From Marchantia polymorpha subsp. ruderalis (taxonomy: Eukaryota > Streptophyta > Marchantiopsida > Marchantiales > Marchantiaceae): a DNA stretch of 64,000 nucleotides. Location: assembly GCA_037833965.1 (NCBI GenBank), contig AP031358.1, forward strand, positions 13,586,001-13,650,000, in the 5' to 3' direction. The notes under the pieces were generated by a model. The model saw nothing but the letters and a program-made list of their open reading frames with translations. It ran no database searches and was not told the DNA's origin. Of the stretch, positions 37,304 through 50,972 are shown one piece after another (the first letter of the stretch is position 1; each line of letters opens with the position of its first letter). The position numbers were made by a program, and so were the translations under genes.

Positions 37304-40300
37304 TCATTGACCTTCATTTTCCAGGTATTTCCTATGTACTTGAACGCATGTTGTGCTACAGTACGAGTATGAAAACTTATAAAATGGTGTCTTACCTACT
37401 AGCGAGGCCCCACAACATGAGCACCCCTTAGCTCCACCACTCGAGCTGCCTGACGCCCTTGAAGGCGTCGAGGTAGACTGCCCATCTGTGGCGTTATTGG
37501 CTGCAATCAGAGCCCGCATCCTAGCCTCAGCCGCAGCTGCTCTTGCATCTCTTTCTGCAGCCTGTGCCTTTGCTACGGCCTGCCTCAGAAACATCACCCA
37601 CTAACATTAGCTTCTGCAAGGAAATGACGAGAGAGGTCTACACAGCTCTCTCTGTTATGGTAAAGTACTGTCTCTAGCCTTATGTACCGGATAATGACTA
37701 ACGTCAACATCAGTTTCTCGGTCTAGACATAATCAAAGTCTGAAAACTGTTCTTACCGCTTGATAGGCAGCTGACTTGGTATCCGGGGCTGGCGTTTTCG
37801 TGAAAGACTTAACTTGACTGGTGCCACGCACACTGGCCACGGCTGCAGCCGCTAATTCCGCTGCTTTTTTCTCAGCCTGCCGACGCAAAACAGGACGAAT
37901 AATTGAGTGAAACCCGGGAAGTAAGCTTTACGAGGAGTACTACGAATGAAAGGAAAGGAAACAGAATGAAAGGAAGAAACATCTGTTCTTCCTTTCTTCT
38001 TCTCTAGACAGCAACACAAATAGTCGTCCCGAAGGTAGTTCTAGAATCAATCGTTGTTCGATGAGTACAAGCGTATTTCGATGAGGCACCTATAATCGAT
38101 TGGATAGAGACAAGCATCGAAGTACATATCGAAACAAATTTATTACTGTCTAGTAGGTTCTTGTTGCACCTCTTTCTTCCTGTCATGCTCTTTCCTCAAT
38201 TTCTTTCTCTCCTTCTCGATCTCCTTCCGCTTTGCCTTCTTTTCAGCCTGACATGAGGATCCAGTAAGAAAATAAAGTCAGTTCAAATCTTATTTATAAG
38301 ATCTGTGGACAGGACATCTAACCACACTAGTGTGCGCACGACACATGTTCAACATTCCAGGCGTAAATCCTCGCATGCGATAACAACCACAACCACAAAT
38401 TTGAAACTGTACAGAATGAGTTCTGGATAGACTGAGGCATCTTGGCTTCTGGCATAAAAAGCAATAATCAGCTCATTAGTGAGCAAGAATCACCTCTCTA
38501 GCTGCTTGTGCCAACTCCATCTCCTCAGTCAAAGCACTTGGTACATTAGCAGCATGCCAATCCCACTGATCTGGGAATCTGGCCATATACCTCCGGAACA
38601 CGTTTCTCGTCTCCTTGTCTCCTGCTAGAGAATATGGTGTCCTGTCTCTTCCATCGCGGGCACAGGGATCCATACCATCTTCTAAGAGTCTCAGCACCTC
38701 CTCACAGTTTCCAGACTTGGCTGCCTCATGGAGAGGAGTGCTCGGGTTGAGTGCCGGCACCTCAGAACCTGCTTCAAAGCCGTAGAAAACGTTCAGACCA
38801 TATTATATATGAGGAACGGAGAGGCTAGTCTGCAAGTAATTGTCTGACACTCTGAACTGTGAATTCCTCGACGATACGAAGTTAGAATTCCAAGCAAACT
38901 GTTACATAACAACGTCCACAACTTACCACTGGAGCCCGCACCATCTGCAGGGTTCTGGGCAGTCGATTGACCACTACTGTCTGCACTACCCTGTCCTGCA
39001 TCAGACTTCTTAACACTAAGTTTCGCTTCCTTCTTTGCTCCTGCACTGCCATCCACCATCGCAATGGGAGTCTCAATGGAAGTTGGACTCTCCTCCTCAT
39101 ATGTGATTGATGCCAGTACACGGAAAACCCGTTGAGCTTCTTTAAACGTAGGTCTACGCGTAGTGAACGGGATTCGCCGAAGTCGTAAATCATTGCGATT
39201 CAGAGGTGCATTTTCTCCTCCGAAAAGAGCTTGCCCGTTTGCAGACGGAGCATAGACGAATATGTGAGATGCAGACCGCAGGTAATCACCCCAAGAAGCC
39301 AATAGATCCCGAATTTCCTATCAGACAAATCAGATAAACTGTTTACAAACATATTAGAGAAAGTAAGCAACAAATATTTCACACAAGATAATCGTACATG
39401 TTATTGGGTTTGCTAACTGTTGTATGATGCACCTGCAAAGAAAGGTAAGTTGCCCTAAGAAGATATGTAACAGAACGGGTGGTGGGTTTCATATCAGTGA
39501 GTACCATGTATTCATTAGAAACAGAAAGATCATGCTTAGGTAGACATGGCTTACTTTTTGCAAAGCCATTTCGTTGTATCTTCGAAGGGATGCACCCGCT
39601 GACTTTGGAGCGCGGCCAGTCGCATCACGAGTGGATTGCCTGCCTCCTGCTTTCGCTCTCACGACATATCTGCGACAGGTGTTTCCTTCATAAACTTTAG
39701 AGTGAAAGAGTAACTGAAGGTGTCTCACAACAATCTCAAGATGCTAACTGAAATAGCACCTAAACCTTCTAAACTGGATCGACCTGATCAAGAGAATATC
39801 ACAACATATATACCTGTGAAAAGTGTGATGAGCAAGAACTCCACCTCCTTGCATATTCATAACAACACCAGCAAAGTGCCCTCCAGCAGATAATAGAACA
39901 ACCCAGATATGTTTAGGTACTGCATTGTCTTCAATCCTCAATGTAGGAGGTACCAAAGACTTAAGTCTTAGCAAAAGGTTGTCTTCAGATACGTAAAGTA
40001 CATCGTTATGCTCTTCTGCGTAACATCTCTCAGTTTGCAAGTACTCTCGCTCACTTAAAGCAAGTACCCGCCAGAGGGAGAATGATTGTCCTGAGTCCTG
40101 TAAGACGAAGTGGATGCGATTGGTTTTATGAGTATTGCGCCTGAAACCGTCTGTGCTGTTTGGGTCATCCGACTCCGAATCAGATCCAGATATACTTGAA
40201 ACATCGTCAATGTCGCCTTTCGATCCTCCTTCTGCAACTTTAGTGAAATCGTCTTCACTGATGGGCTCCTTGCCACGAGACCGTCGCTTCACCTGTAATA

Positions 40301-42172
40301 TGGAGAGGGACCTGTACTCATTAGTATATGCCTATCGTAACCTGAATACCAATAAACCCGCTCACTGGCTGCGCGGTGCCTTCAAAAAGACTTGAGTACT
40401 AGCAAAAGATAGGAGGACATCGAGAGAGGACTGCTTGAAAGTGATGAGGATCTTTCATGAAGTGCAATTTTTCTTCATAAGAATTAAGAATTAATTAAGA
40501 ATAAAGCTGAGTTTCCATGTATCTACCAAAGAAACCGCTCAGTTGCATATCCACCAGATAGTTACAGCGGTGCAGCTGCTATGGGCTCTCGACCGAAGCT
40601 ATAGAATTCCTTATATAGCTCGGAGATTACGAGCCGCATGATATTGTATGAAACTGTTTCGTCCCCATATTGGATGATATAATGCATTCCATCCGATGCT
40701 GTACGGGGCAATGGTCTTCCTTCCCACACAGTGTCCAAAGTTGGAGAATGGTTCTTCAGTTGTAATTGTGAGTGATGAACCCCACTCGGAACTTGTTGAA
40801 ACCTCGTGAGACGTATAAAGCTCGGAGTTTCAAGAGTGTACCAGTAGAGGAAATCCCTCAGTATTCTGCTCGAGATCCAGCATGGCTAGGTTTGGATCTG
40901 GTTTGTGGCGTGCTTCCTCCCTGACCAGTTACAGTGAGGGACCAGTAATCGCCTCTCACTATTTTTACGAGAAACTCCTTCCATCTGACATAGTTGATCT
41001 TTCAAGAGCAAACGGTTTGTCCCACTATGTGAATTTCAATAGTGAGTCTCCCTTGCATGTTCCGTATCTACTAGTATTCAAGAGAGCTTGTGAATAGAGT
41101 TGATGTGACATATGATGAAACTTTCTCGCCACTTAAGCTTGAAAACATCTCTACAATACTCAAGAGAGGTCACTCCAATTTCTAATATGACCTAAGGCTT
41201 ACAGCTGTACTGCTTCAAGCCTGGCGCAGTCGATTGTATCGTAATGCCACACTGCTGCTTCATAGCATGTGATTGAGTAAATACGTAGATGGAGGATAAA
41301 AGGCAAAAGATAACACGTTTATACTCAAAACTAGCCTGCTTGCTTTCATATGACACTAAAATCATTGTCATCCAGACAATGTTAGGCAGGTCACTGATCA
41401 ATGGTCTCTGCTTGCCGTTCAGTGGATCTTTCACAACAGCGAAGTACCTTCTACTGCCTAAGAATGCATATTCGTGAAGGTTAGCTCGAAAACGGAAAGC
41501 ATGGCGTGTAGGTCTGGTATGAATTTGAAATAATAAGGTTCCATGATTAGAAAAAAATTGGGCGGTGTGGTGATCTGATTTACTATCAATGACAGTGACG
41601 TCGTAAAAAAATGAATCCCTCGAATGTTTTCAATTTACAAACTCCTGAAGGATGATAAGCCTTAGTTTACAATAATCTACCACTTTCAACTTGAAGCCCA
41701 AGCAAGATCAACGTTGAGCAGGAAAACGTCGCAATTCAGGATTCATGTGAATATACCGAAACAAACATCGTAAGCTGGGCGTGGCATGCTCCATGGAAAC
41801 GAAGTAAATACAGGCGGTACGTACGTTAAAGCGATGAAGATCAGACTTGAAATGGGCGCGTTGCTCATCCCAGGTCTGGAATAAAAATCTGCATCTATTG
41901 CAGGTGAATCTAGTTAAGGAATCATCTCCAGCGTCTCCGGATTGACTCGCATTCTGGTCTCCAGCATCATCCTGAGTTTGTTCGTCCCTGTTTGCGACAG
42001 AAAGCCCGGCCAGCTCTTGCCCCAATTCAGCTGCCTTCGCATCACCGGCATCCTCCCGAATTGCCTTCAAGCTCATTCCCTCCTTATGCAGAGCAGCTGA
42101 CTTGAAAAACTGATCCGGACATTGGAACAAATATTCGGGCTTCCCAGCCTCGGCAGGATTTCCCCGCCCCAT
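37304..42172 (-). CDS. VMS1/ANKZF1 homologue, peptidyl-tRNA-cleaving ribosome quality control factor
   Basis: Eight exons on the minus strand, 42172-41825, 40292-39814, 39669-39555, 39317-38927, 38768-38494, 38247-38170, 37876-37757 and 37579-37304, give 693 aa with all phases consistent. Domains in order: a C2H2 zinc finger (about 91-113, CNRCRF to HFKSDLH), an acidic linker, the VLRF1 release-factor-like domain from about 244 with the catalytic loop GGRQ (Gln about 287) and SAGASLRRYNE, ankyrin-type repeats (about 455-505, TPLHEAAKSGN), a Lys/Glu-rich coiled coil (537-562), an Ala/Arg-rich Cdc48/p97-binding VIM helix (about 609-625), and a C-terminal zinc-binding CSCCG to YCSTTC module. In yeast and animals Vms1/ANKZF1 releases nascent chains from stalled 60S subunits. 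The catalytic Gln and the VIM helix are both kept here, so the same role is expected. Intron 1 is unusually long (1,532 nt) and contains nothing recognisable. Confidence 0.93.
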
Positions 42173-43646
42173 TTCCGCTGCTCAATCGCTCGACCACTCC
42201 GTCGTGAGGGCGAAATGGGGAATGTTGCTCGATGAGACCACTGCTTCTCGCAAGCTGCATCTCTCGAGCGCAACGCACCAACTGCTCGATCGTACCCCTG
42301 GGTTGCTCGAGGGCCCGCCTCGACGAGGAATTCGGTGCCCGGTCGCGCCAGCAGACTCATACTCCAAACCCGTTGGCACGGGGCCTTACTCTACCCCGGG
42401 GTTAACATAAACCCTATCTGACCGGCACCCTCTTGACATCGATTTCTGCTTAGAATATGGGCGACCCATGGGTTTTAATGTTAACAAATTCCAGGCATGT
42501 GTGTTTCGACAACCTGGAGTTGATTTTCTCGGTTACTACTGTGAAATGCATTTATTCTTATGAAATGGGTTTGATGAAATTTTTATGTAGGTGACTCAGT
42601 TACTAATAACCCTGTAAATCATAAAAACAAGATTTCAGTTCTCGAGAACTTGTATCGACTTTAAATTGCTTAGAAATACTCTTTCTTTATCTATATAAAC
42701 TACATATAAACAGGTTTAGCTACTTCAATTGAAGGTTTGTTTCTCTTACAATTTTAACGCACCTTTCATGTCTCAATAAATTTTCTTAAGATGCGATTTA
42801 TATTTTTCCTTAATCATTCCAAAAAATTAATGCCAAAAATATCCATATTTTGTTTCTAAAAAAAATAATGTATCAAAGGCCGACTCTTACAAGTAAGAGT
42901 AACTAGTTTTTATTCTGGAAAAAATTATTTCTCTACATGATACGTATCAGTAGACTTTTTGCTACTCTCCTTGAGGTTCAGAAAGTTTCCCGTAAAAGTT
43001 ATGTTATTGCTCATTTAGTTATCACTAAATATTTTTCTAAATAATATTACCTATTGCGAGAAGACTGAATGATGTGGATCACAAATATAGAAAAACTTGG
43101 AGTAGGTATTTGTAAAAATTAAGGAGAAAAACTCTTTCTATTTTTATACGTGATATAAACTTCTTTAAAATAAAACATTGAAGTGTCGCATGTCAAAAGA
43201 TATTATGGACTGGTTATTTTCAATTTATTTTCATGCAGATTATTTAGTGATGTTAAAAAACACACTCAAACAATCAAACATCAACGCACAATTGTAATAA
43301 ATGTAGTATAAACGATATCCTTAATGATAATATGTTCCTCAATATGAATCAAAGAAGCATCATACACAAATAGAATACCAAAGATCACTTTTTTTAAAAA
43401 TATGAATTTTCACTCATACAATGTCTTCTTCAGTCTTATCATCAGCATCCAATCTTCTTTACTGTTCTGAGTTCGTATTTCATTAAAATTTAACTTTTAT
43501 TCAAATATTATCGTTGATAACGTTGTTGATGTTGATAACGTTAAAGCATGGAGCAACTATACAATTTTTCAACAAATTTGCTTTACAATTGAGCGATAAC
43601 TTACGATGATAGATGAAAACGAGCATGCGTGTTATTTTGGAGAATT

Positions 43647-43785
43647 TGCAATGTGAATTTTCATATCAATATATACTATTGAGTTCATAACTCGAGAACG
43701 AAATCTTGAATAAATTTGAAGATTTAGTTCCCGACTTATGAACTCAATAGTATATACTGATATGAAAATTCAAATTCAAATTGCA
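43647..43785. repeat. Long near-perfect inverted repeat (foldback)
   Basis: The left arm (about 43647-43710) and right arm (about 43715-43785) are reverse complements over roughly 65 nt, with a handful of mismatches, one small bulge and a loop of about five bases. A run of 20 or more bases around 'ctattgagttcata' pairs without a mismatch. It could be a foldback MITE or a primary small-RNA hairpin. No flanking target duplication is evident. Confidence 0.85.
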
Positions 43786-44210
43786 ACGATAAGATATCAA
43801 GACGATGGAGGAGGATGTGGAAACTAGAGTGACTCTCCTATCCATCTACCTTTGAACACCAAGTTTCTTCCTTTACTCCACTACACTTGTTTTATTTCTC
43901 TCCGATGATGTTCATATTCTGATATGGATTCCACGTGCAGAGGTTTCGCTTTAATTTTTGCAGAGTAATTTATTGCTCTATCGTATAAGTTGTATCAAAT
44001 TGCTGGCTGAAGGTCAAAGCTGGTTCGGGAGAATGATCGAGTTCTTTAGTCAAACGAGGCTTTAGTTTATCAAAGAACTCAAATTGACTCTCACTTTTAG
44101 ATTGGATGAATTCTAACCCCTGGGTTCGAACCATGTGCGGTGGTGATCCAGGACGATAGACCAGGCAAATGGGCCTTCAGAAACACTAGCAGTGCAGCGC
44201 AGCGCAGTTC

Positions 44211-44272
44211 AGTTCAGATCCGTTCAGATCCACCAATGTTCAGATGTTCAGTTCAGATCCGTTCCACCAATG
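44211..44272. repeat. Short tandem duplication upstream of GPAA1
   Basis: 'agttcagatccgttcagatc' followed by 'caccaatg' (44211-44238) recurs as 'agttcagatccgttccaccaatg' (44250-44272), with further 'ttcagat' words between. It lies about 330 nt upstream of the GPAA1 ATG and carries CCAAT words. Confidence 0.65.
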
Positions 44273-44600
44273 GACAACGCAGTCGCAGTTGTCTACGCAG
44301 TCACAGTTTGGTACGTAGTACGTGATATGGGAGTGAGGCTTCGGAGCTGCAATTTGTGTTTGTGCGGGAGATGCGTCGGATCGACAGAAGCTTCAATTCG
44401 TGATCGAAGGTTTCGTGAGATCGGCAGCAGCTGCGACCTTCGTCCTCCTCCCACCTGCAGATTATGCGATCGGTCGGTCGTTGACCGGGTTCAATAAATT
44501 GCTATGATGATGACATGATCGAGTGAGCGTTTCCATTCGGAGGAAGGAAAGATCAGGGGAGTTGGATTGACAGGCGCTCAGCTTGTGCTCTCTTCCCGCG

Positions 44601-47600
44601 ATGGCGAAGTCGGCGACAGGAGAAGAGCGGAGTGTGGAACCTAAACCCCGGCCGCTGGTGCGTCTTGGACGTCAGCTCATTCTCCACGTCCACATTATCA
44701 GGTTACAATTACATCCCATTTAGTGATAGGGCTCTTGGAGCACGAGTACAACTTGAAGTCCTGACAGTAGTGCAAGATGCGAGTTCTGAAGTCAAATTCT
44801 TTGCAGTGGATCCCAACTACTTTGCCCTGTCTGTATTTCGTGAAGTGTAATATCGCATGTTTCTCTAAACAAGGAGCAGATGTGAATTCTCTCAAGAGAT
44901 TCCACATTCCGAGTTTTAATGTGTGCTGTCTTTTGCATCTTGATTACAAATTTGATGCGTGCCGTAGATACGCTGGCATTGGTGAGTCTGCTCCATTCTT
45001 TTGATGTGGTGACATCTTTTTTGGGTGCATTGCAGTTTTTTCTGCTACGTTGCGGGTGTCGTGGCAATCCTTATTTTGCCTATGCTGGCAAAAAATACAT
45101 ATATATCGGAGAACGCACTTATGCCAGGTAGGGGCCGTCCTAAAACACTCACCTTCTAGCCCAGTGAGTGTTTTTGAATTGTGTAATGAGTCTGCGATTC
45201 TGGCCATTTTTTCTCTGTCTAGACCCCAGATTGAGGTATCTTTTGGAGGAACTCGTACAAGATATCATCTGTCGCACGGAAGTCTTCGAGTAGTTACTTG
45301 GGTTTTTGTGACATCTGTTCCACTACCCATTTTGTCAGGAACTATGTTAAGTCAGTTCTTGTAGTACACTCGTAAGTCAAGGTAGAGTATTATGTACTGC
45401 TGCACTGTGGCTTGCAAGTAAACTTATCTCTCAGTCTTTGTTAATTACCTTTTAGGGTCAGGGAACGCTGCTTTCAGCAACTCCGACACCTTGCTTGCAC
45501 GCTCTTCAGCGGAAGAACTTGAGAGGCTGGTGTCTCAGAATGTGAATGTTCAAAGGTGAGTTTTTAAGCTACCTATACGCTGATTTAGGCAAGCTAGTTT
45601 TTCAGGAATATTTCATTCCGCATGTTTTAACACATTGCTTAATTACCAGTTACCCAACAATATTTGAAGCTTTTCATCAAAAGTGCAATCGTGTGTCATC
45701 AATAATTCCATAGATAAGACATGGAGATCGAATTGTAGAAGAGACAGTGTCTGCAGCTTGACCTCTTTTATTGTAAGATCTTACACATGCATTTTATGGG
45801 TGAAAGTTTTGTTTGATGCAGGGCTGTTTCAAAGTGGCTAATCGAGGAGATGACGGCTACTGGAGCGGACTGCTATGTGCACCCTTTCTCCCTTCCTGCT
45901 TCAGCTTTGTCATCAACGCGATTTCCTACATCATCTGGACATTTTAAGTGGAACACGTCAAATGCTAGCGTTACTGGTGGTGATCTGGAGGAACAGGCGC
46001 CTTCAGCAATGAGTGTGGTTGGTATAATTCGGGCTCCACAAGCCGAAGGCAACGAAGCAGTTGTACTGGTTACTCCATATGATCCAGATGATTTTTGGCA
46101 TGAGAGTGCCTTGACTCTTGGAATGGGATTGGCACTCTTCTCCAGACTCTCCCAGGCCCTATGGCTAGCGAGGGATATTGTGTGGCTGGTCCCTGATAGC
46201 AAGTACGGTGTTTACCCTGCAGTTGCGAACTGGCTGGAAGAATACCACCATCCGCCGATCAATCACATCTCTTCACACCAAGATATGAAGTTGGAGTTAT
46301 TGAGGAAAACTTTATCTGAAGATGGTGAATCCTCCCAACAGCTGATCGATTCTCAGACTCTTGGAGATTTCAAACGTGCCGGCACGATTGCAACTGGTCT
46401 AGTATATGAACTGAAGTCTGGACTAAGGCAAGGAGGAGTCGATACAATCACTGTCTGGGCAGAGGGTCCGAACGGGCAGATGCCGAACTTGGACTTCATA
46501 AACGTTGTGAACTCCATTGCCGTTTACAGGGAAAGCTTGCAACTGCGCCTGGAGACTATCCCCGGAATTAAAAGCTGGACGTGGTTGAAGACGGTTGGTA
46601 TGGTATTTGAAGAAATCAACAAGTTGACCAGAGTAATCACTCCGAGTTGGAGTTTTGCGCTACCCGCAGCAACTTATGCTGAAAATATGGCAACGCTCTT
46701 CAGCTCTATGTTTTTTCAAGTAGGTTCCTCTCTTTGTCTGGCATTGTTATTGGCATGTCCATCCCATTCAGGGCTGAGATACAATGTTTGCAACAGCCTG
46801 GTCTCCTCTGTCAGTACGTAGCTATCAGAGAGGATATTCATCTTCGAGCTGTCCACTGAATTATATGGTTGACTATGTTTCTGTAACAGCAAGAATACGT
46901 AATTTACTTCTGAGCGGGGCCTGATTATCATAAAAAGGTCATATAAAGGTCAAACTTACAATTTGACCTTTATTCATATGTCTATACACACAGATCATAG
47001 GTTTACCAACAGGTGCACATGGAGCTTTCAGAGATTATCAAATTGACGCAATCACTTTACAGTTCATCATCCCAACTCAGGGCCAGGATTACGTCTTGGC
47101 GAAGGTTGGCAGGTAATGTCTCAAAGAGCTATTGCAAGATTCTTGGTTTCTTGCTGTTCCTCCTGAATTGGACATGTAGGAAACACGTTTGACTCGTGCA
47201 GCTCTAAAGAAACGTAACTAGGGTAGTTGCAACATGAGTTATATACTGGAGATGGGATGACAGTTGGATTTCTGATATCCTGGCACCCATTGTACTGGTT
47301 TTATCTTTAATAAGCTCAACAATTGTATCTTACTATGTGTTATTTCTTGTTACCGTTGTGGGCAGACACTTGGAAGGAGTTATTCGATCTGTCAACAACC
47401 TGCTCGAGAAGTGGCACCAGTCTTTTTTTCTTTACTTCCTTTCTGCTTTAAACAAGTATATTTCCGTGGGAGTGTACATGATTCCTTTTGGGCTTCTGGT
47501 GCTGAGTCTCCCTCTTCAAGCAGCTGCTCTGTGTTACCCTGTAAAAGAAGCCGGGTCAGCAACTACAGATGTTTCTACTCAATCCTCAAAGATCAACTCT

Positions 47601-48305
47601 ACAAAGCAAAGAGCTAAGAAGCAGAGGCTTGAAAGGAAGTCCGGCGCAGATGATTCAGGGAGTTGGTTGGAAGCTTTGGTACTAGTTGGTGCAGTCCAGT
47701 TATGGGCTTTTTTCGCCGCATTGGCCCTCTTTTTGATCTCCGGAACCAAGACGACTGCGGAGTTCAAACTGCGTTGCTGGTTAGGGGTGGTGGCTCTTAG
47801 CTTGCTGGTAGCTTTCACTGTGCAGAAATTTTTGACAGGCAGTATGCATTACAAAAGAAGCACACAGGCACATACCCAAAGCTGGACAGTCGTCAAAGCA
47901 GTAACTCTTGGCATCACGGCAATAGACCTCGCAGTGATGTCGACTATCAACTTCCCAGTTTCTTTGATTGGTGCTTTGACTTTAGTACCCATGTGCCTCG
48001 GCGTTTTTCCTATCCAACACAGCTGGAGGTATGCTCACAGTGACGTGAAGAGTGTTGTTGGCATTGCTGCTTCAGCCGTGGGAACCGTGTGGACTCTGGC
48101 AATGTCACCAATTGGGTTACCATTGCTTATTTGGAGTTTCTACGGGCATCTTCTAGATATAAACTCGGAAAATGTTTGGAATTTCGCGGAGAGCTTGCTG
48201 CAGTGGCGTAGTGCACTTCTCCCTCACATCTTAGTCATTCATCTGCCTTGTGCAGTACTCTGTCTATACATTCTCCTTTCACGGCTGCCAAGTCAAAGAC
48301 AATAA
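44601..48305 (+). CDS. GPAA1/GAA1, GPI transamidase complex subunit
   Basis: Six exons, 44601-44701, 45036-45127, 45456-45555, 45822-46719, 46994-47112 and 47366-48305, give 749 aa. The first three exons are small and were found through splice signals. Joined, they read PKPRPLVRLG, then a membrane segment (FFCYVAGVVAILILPML), then AKNTYISENALMPGSGN, the conserved GAA1 start. The large luminal part (about 60-437) is the M28-peptidase-like region that in GAA1 binds the GPI anchor, including GLPTGAHGAFRDYQIDAITL. Exon 6 encodes several membrane spans to the C-terminus. The complex attaches GPI anchors to proteins in the ER membrane. Yeast Gaa1 is 614 aa, so this copy is somewhat long. A Lys/Ser-rich insertion around KQRAKKQRLERK sits between the first two C-terminal spans. 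The gene appears intact. Confidence 0.92.
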
Positions 48306-50721
48306 CTGTATTTCAACGCAATTTTAGGCATGACTTCTCCATTTTTATAAGAGGGTTGCCTGTCATGGATTCTTTTTGCACACATACCAATCATATTGAT
48401 GTTTTCGGGTTCCTGCATCTTTTAATGTCTGCACACGCCAATGCCAATGCCGAAAAGTTGACATCGAGATTGCATTTTCTCTATGGAAGTTGATGTCATT
48501 ACATGGGCCGAATCTCTTTGTATTATGTCTCCTTGGAAGGACTAACCGTCACTCACGGTAGCGTTCGAACGTCACAGACAATGGACACTCACCATGCTTT
48601 CAAACACCTGGTTTCTGAGTGTTCAAGTCGTACGTCTCAAGTCTCTGGGAAAGAACAGTTGAGTTTTCTTACACAGTAGAATTGATTTGGGTCTTCACAT
48701 TCGTATGCGTCATTCTCTTAAGTAGAAGATTTAACTTGCCGTTCGTCTTTCATGAAGACGAGGGTGTGTCTTGGCTATTCGTACATATCCTCGGTATGTG
48801 TCAATTGCAACGCTCAATTGTCTGCTCGATCAAAAGAACGGAGCTTCTTCCACTGCAACATGTCAATCAGAGTCTTGTCGTGTAGACTAGTCAGAATCTG
48901 CTTGTACTCAAGGTGAAAGTCGAGGAGAGCATCGAAAGGTCACTTTTGCAATTTTGCCAAACTAAGATCATTATGACCATGGACTTTGAGCAATTGCATG
49001 AGACGAGAAAACATTGAAACCAATGTTGCAGAAGTGAAAGAAATATAGTTGTTCCGCGGGCTGTATAGGTGTCGTAACAGATTGAAGCCTTAACAAAAGA
49101 TGGTTACTCGGTTATGAATACATCTTTTCTCAAGTATGATTGAACGGAATGAGAATTATGGTCTCATAAGTCTCAGTATCATCTTGCTTAAATTGCTATA
49201 CCCAGAAACAAAGCAACTAGTTCATAATTATCATATCATGACATAAATGTATAGTAAGGCCTTATTCGTATAAACATAACTAAATTTATTCCATATTCAT
49301 TCTTTCAGATAAATGGGAAGATGTTCAAAGATTGATTCTCAAACGTCGTAGACGAAAAGTTAAGATTCTGGTGTGTCCTATGTGAGTATGTTCACGACAC
49401 AACCATTATAGATAAACCTTTGCTCAAACCGAAAGAGAACAAACCAGTCAGTGCGATTGGACTGCACACCTTGCTTCTAGCGCAGGTCCTACTTGGCATC
49501 TCGTACTTCACTCAAAGGAGAAAATAAGTTCTCTCAAAGCGAAGGCCAAAGGTGCAGAATGCATAGCCTAGCACTCTCCGGGGTACGTTATGAAGGAATT
49601 TTATTGGCCCAAGGTTTCAATTCCCATCCACAAAGCAAGAGAATAATTTCTGGCTTCCTATAAAAGTGGTGAAGTTGTAGCACAGGAAAACTACAGAAAG
49701 CATTCCAAATTTTTAACAGTTACCCTACCAATACCCTACCATTACAAAGTTCCAAGTCATTGAAGCTTCTGTTGCAATCGATTACGAAGATCGAGCAACA
49801 ATTTGGGGTAGAGAGATTTTGACATCTGGACATTTGTGGAAACACATTACAAAGCTTCGGCAATCTTTCAAAAAAGTTGATATATCTAAGAGAAAGCTTA
49901 AGCATTGGACGAGACTTGTCATAGTCTTTTCGGATCATAATGACATTCACATCTACGGAGAACTGACATGGAGTAAACTGCTTTTATCTCGACGATGCAC
50001 TGATTTCTCCATAGCAATCAAGCTTAGTGTAGAATCTTTTACCAACTGTGGGACCAAAGTGCAGTCACCGAGCATTTCACCTGTACACAAAGTCTTATGA
50101 ATGACTTCACGTGCTTGTGACTGAAGATAAAGATGATTCCCTTTGTCCTTCTGGACATTCTGGGCGCGAAGTATGATTGGCTGCAGTGAAAGTCAAACTT
50201 CTCGTGTTGATAAGCAGTATGATGACAGAAGCTCCGAAATAAGAGAAGTTCTCTTCCGTGACTCAAGAAGATAACAAGTTCAGGGCAGCCAAAGACGAGA
50301 ACAAAGTGCACTTCTTGATTGTAGCAACATGTTGGATCCCTTGCTTATCCCAACGATCCGCTCGAACCGCAATAACGAACGAAGTACGATGTTTCATTCC
50401 TGACTATTCCAACATACGTTTAGAAGGTCTGTGAGAAGCATGAAGAGTGGGTACATTTTGCATTGAAATTTGCAGATAAGCGAGCAGATATCGACAATTT
50501 GTCCCGATTCCTGTGTGACTCATCGAATTCTTAAGCCTTATTCGCTACCATCGTCGAACTCAATGCGATAAACCTCGAACTCCAGTCGTCTTTTTTCCTT
50601 TCTTATCCTTTTACCGAGTAACGATTATTTGATCGTCATACGCTCTGTAGTTCTGATCTCTATCATTACTTTTACGACGTCATACATTTCTGTCATGCTA
50701 TCTAAAGGGTTGTTGAAACGA
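48306..50721. other. Spacer between GPAA1 and tRNA-His
   Basis: 2.4 kb with no gene I can identify. The longest frames are 93 aa (49819-50100, plus) and 90 aa (50039-50311, minus); neither resembles a known family. 49.3-50.3 kb has somewhat coding-like composition and may be old decayed sequence. Confidence 0.45.
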
Positions 50722-50823
50722 GGGAATAATCGTCTCGCAATCTATTCGAGAGGGGAGGCCGAGACAGAAATGAAAGAAAATAAAACTAAAACAATGCGGA
50801 AATTCACGCCGTGGGAATAATCG
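50722..50823. repeat. Short direct repeat beside tRNA-His
   Basis: 'gggaataatcg' at 50722 recurs at 50813. Each copy is followed by a GGGAGG-type block and then an A-rich stretch ending 'aaaact'. The spacing is about 91 nt, and the second copy runs into the 3' end of the tRNA gene. Confidence 0.4.
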
Positions 50824-50860
50824 ACGCACGAATTCCTCGGGAGGGAAAACGGAGGAGAAC

Positions 50861-50864
50861 AAAA
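50861..50864 (-). terminator. Pol III terminator of tRNA-His
   Basis: TTTT on the minus strand, two bases after the discriminator base position, is a minimal RNA polymerase III stop. Confidence 0.75.
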
Positions 50865-50865
50865 C

Positions 50866-50937
50866 TGTGGCTGCTGGGATTCGAGCCCAGGTCTCCACGG
50901 CCACAACGTGGAATTCTCACCACTAAACTACAGCCAC
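50866..50937 (-). tRNA. tRNA-His (anticodon GUG)
   Basis: The minus strand folds as a full cloverleaf. The acceptor stem is GTGGCTG/CAGCCAC, the anticodon stem CCACG/CGTGG with loop TTGTGGC (anticodon GTG at 50904-50902), and the T arm CTGGG-CTCGAAT-CCCAG. There is no intron and CCA is not encoded. The base before G1 is A, so the extra G(-1) identity base is not encoded and must be added after transcription, as in other eukaryotes. The discriminator base is A. All stems pair, so the gene should be functional. The sequence is of the plant cytosolic type. Confidence 0.97.
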
Positions 50938-50972
50938 TTGATGCTCTGCAACAGATTTAAAAAAATATGATT
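50938..50972 (-). promoter_or_regulatory. Upstream elements of tRNA-His
   Basis: Read on the minus strand, an AT block (TATTTTTTTAAA) lies about 20-32 nt before the gene and CAA lies immediately before it. Plant tRNA genes typically carry an AT-rich TATA-like block near -30 and a CAA start motif between about -10 and -1. Together with the intact internal boxes this supports an active gene. Confidence 0.65.

Larger units (their letters stand above)
42173..44600. other. Divergent intergenic region between VMS1 and GPAA1
   Basis: About 2.4 kb shared by two divergently transcribed genes. The first 250 bp beside VMS1 is GC-rich and is likely its promoter and leader. 42.5-44.1 kb is AT-rich and holds a long foldback (43,647-43,785). 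44.2-44.6 kb is the likely GPAA1 promoter with a short tandem repeat. No other gene is seen. Confidence 0.55.
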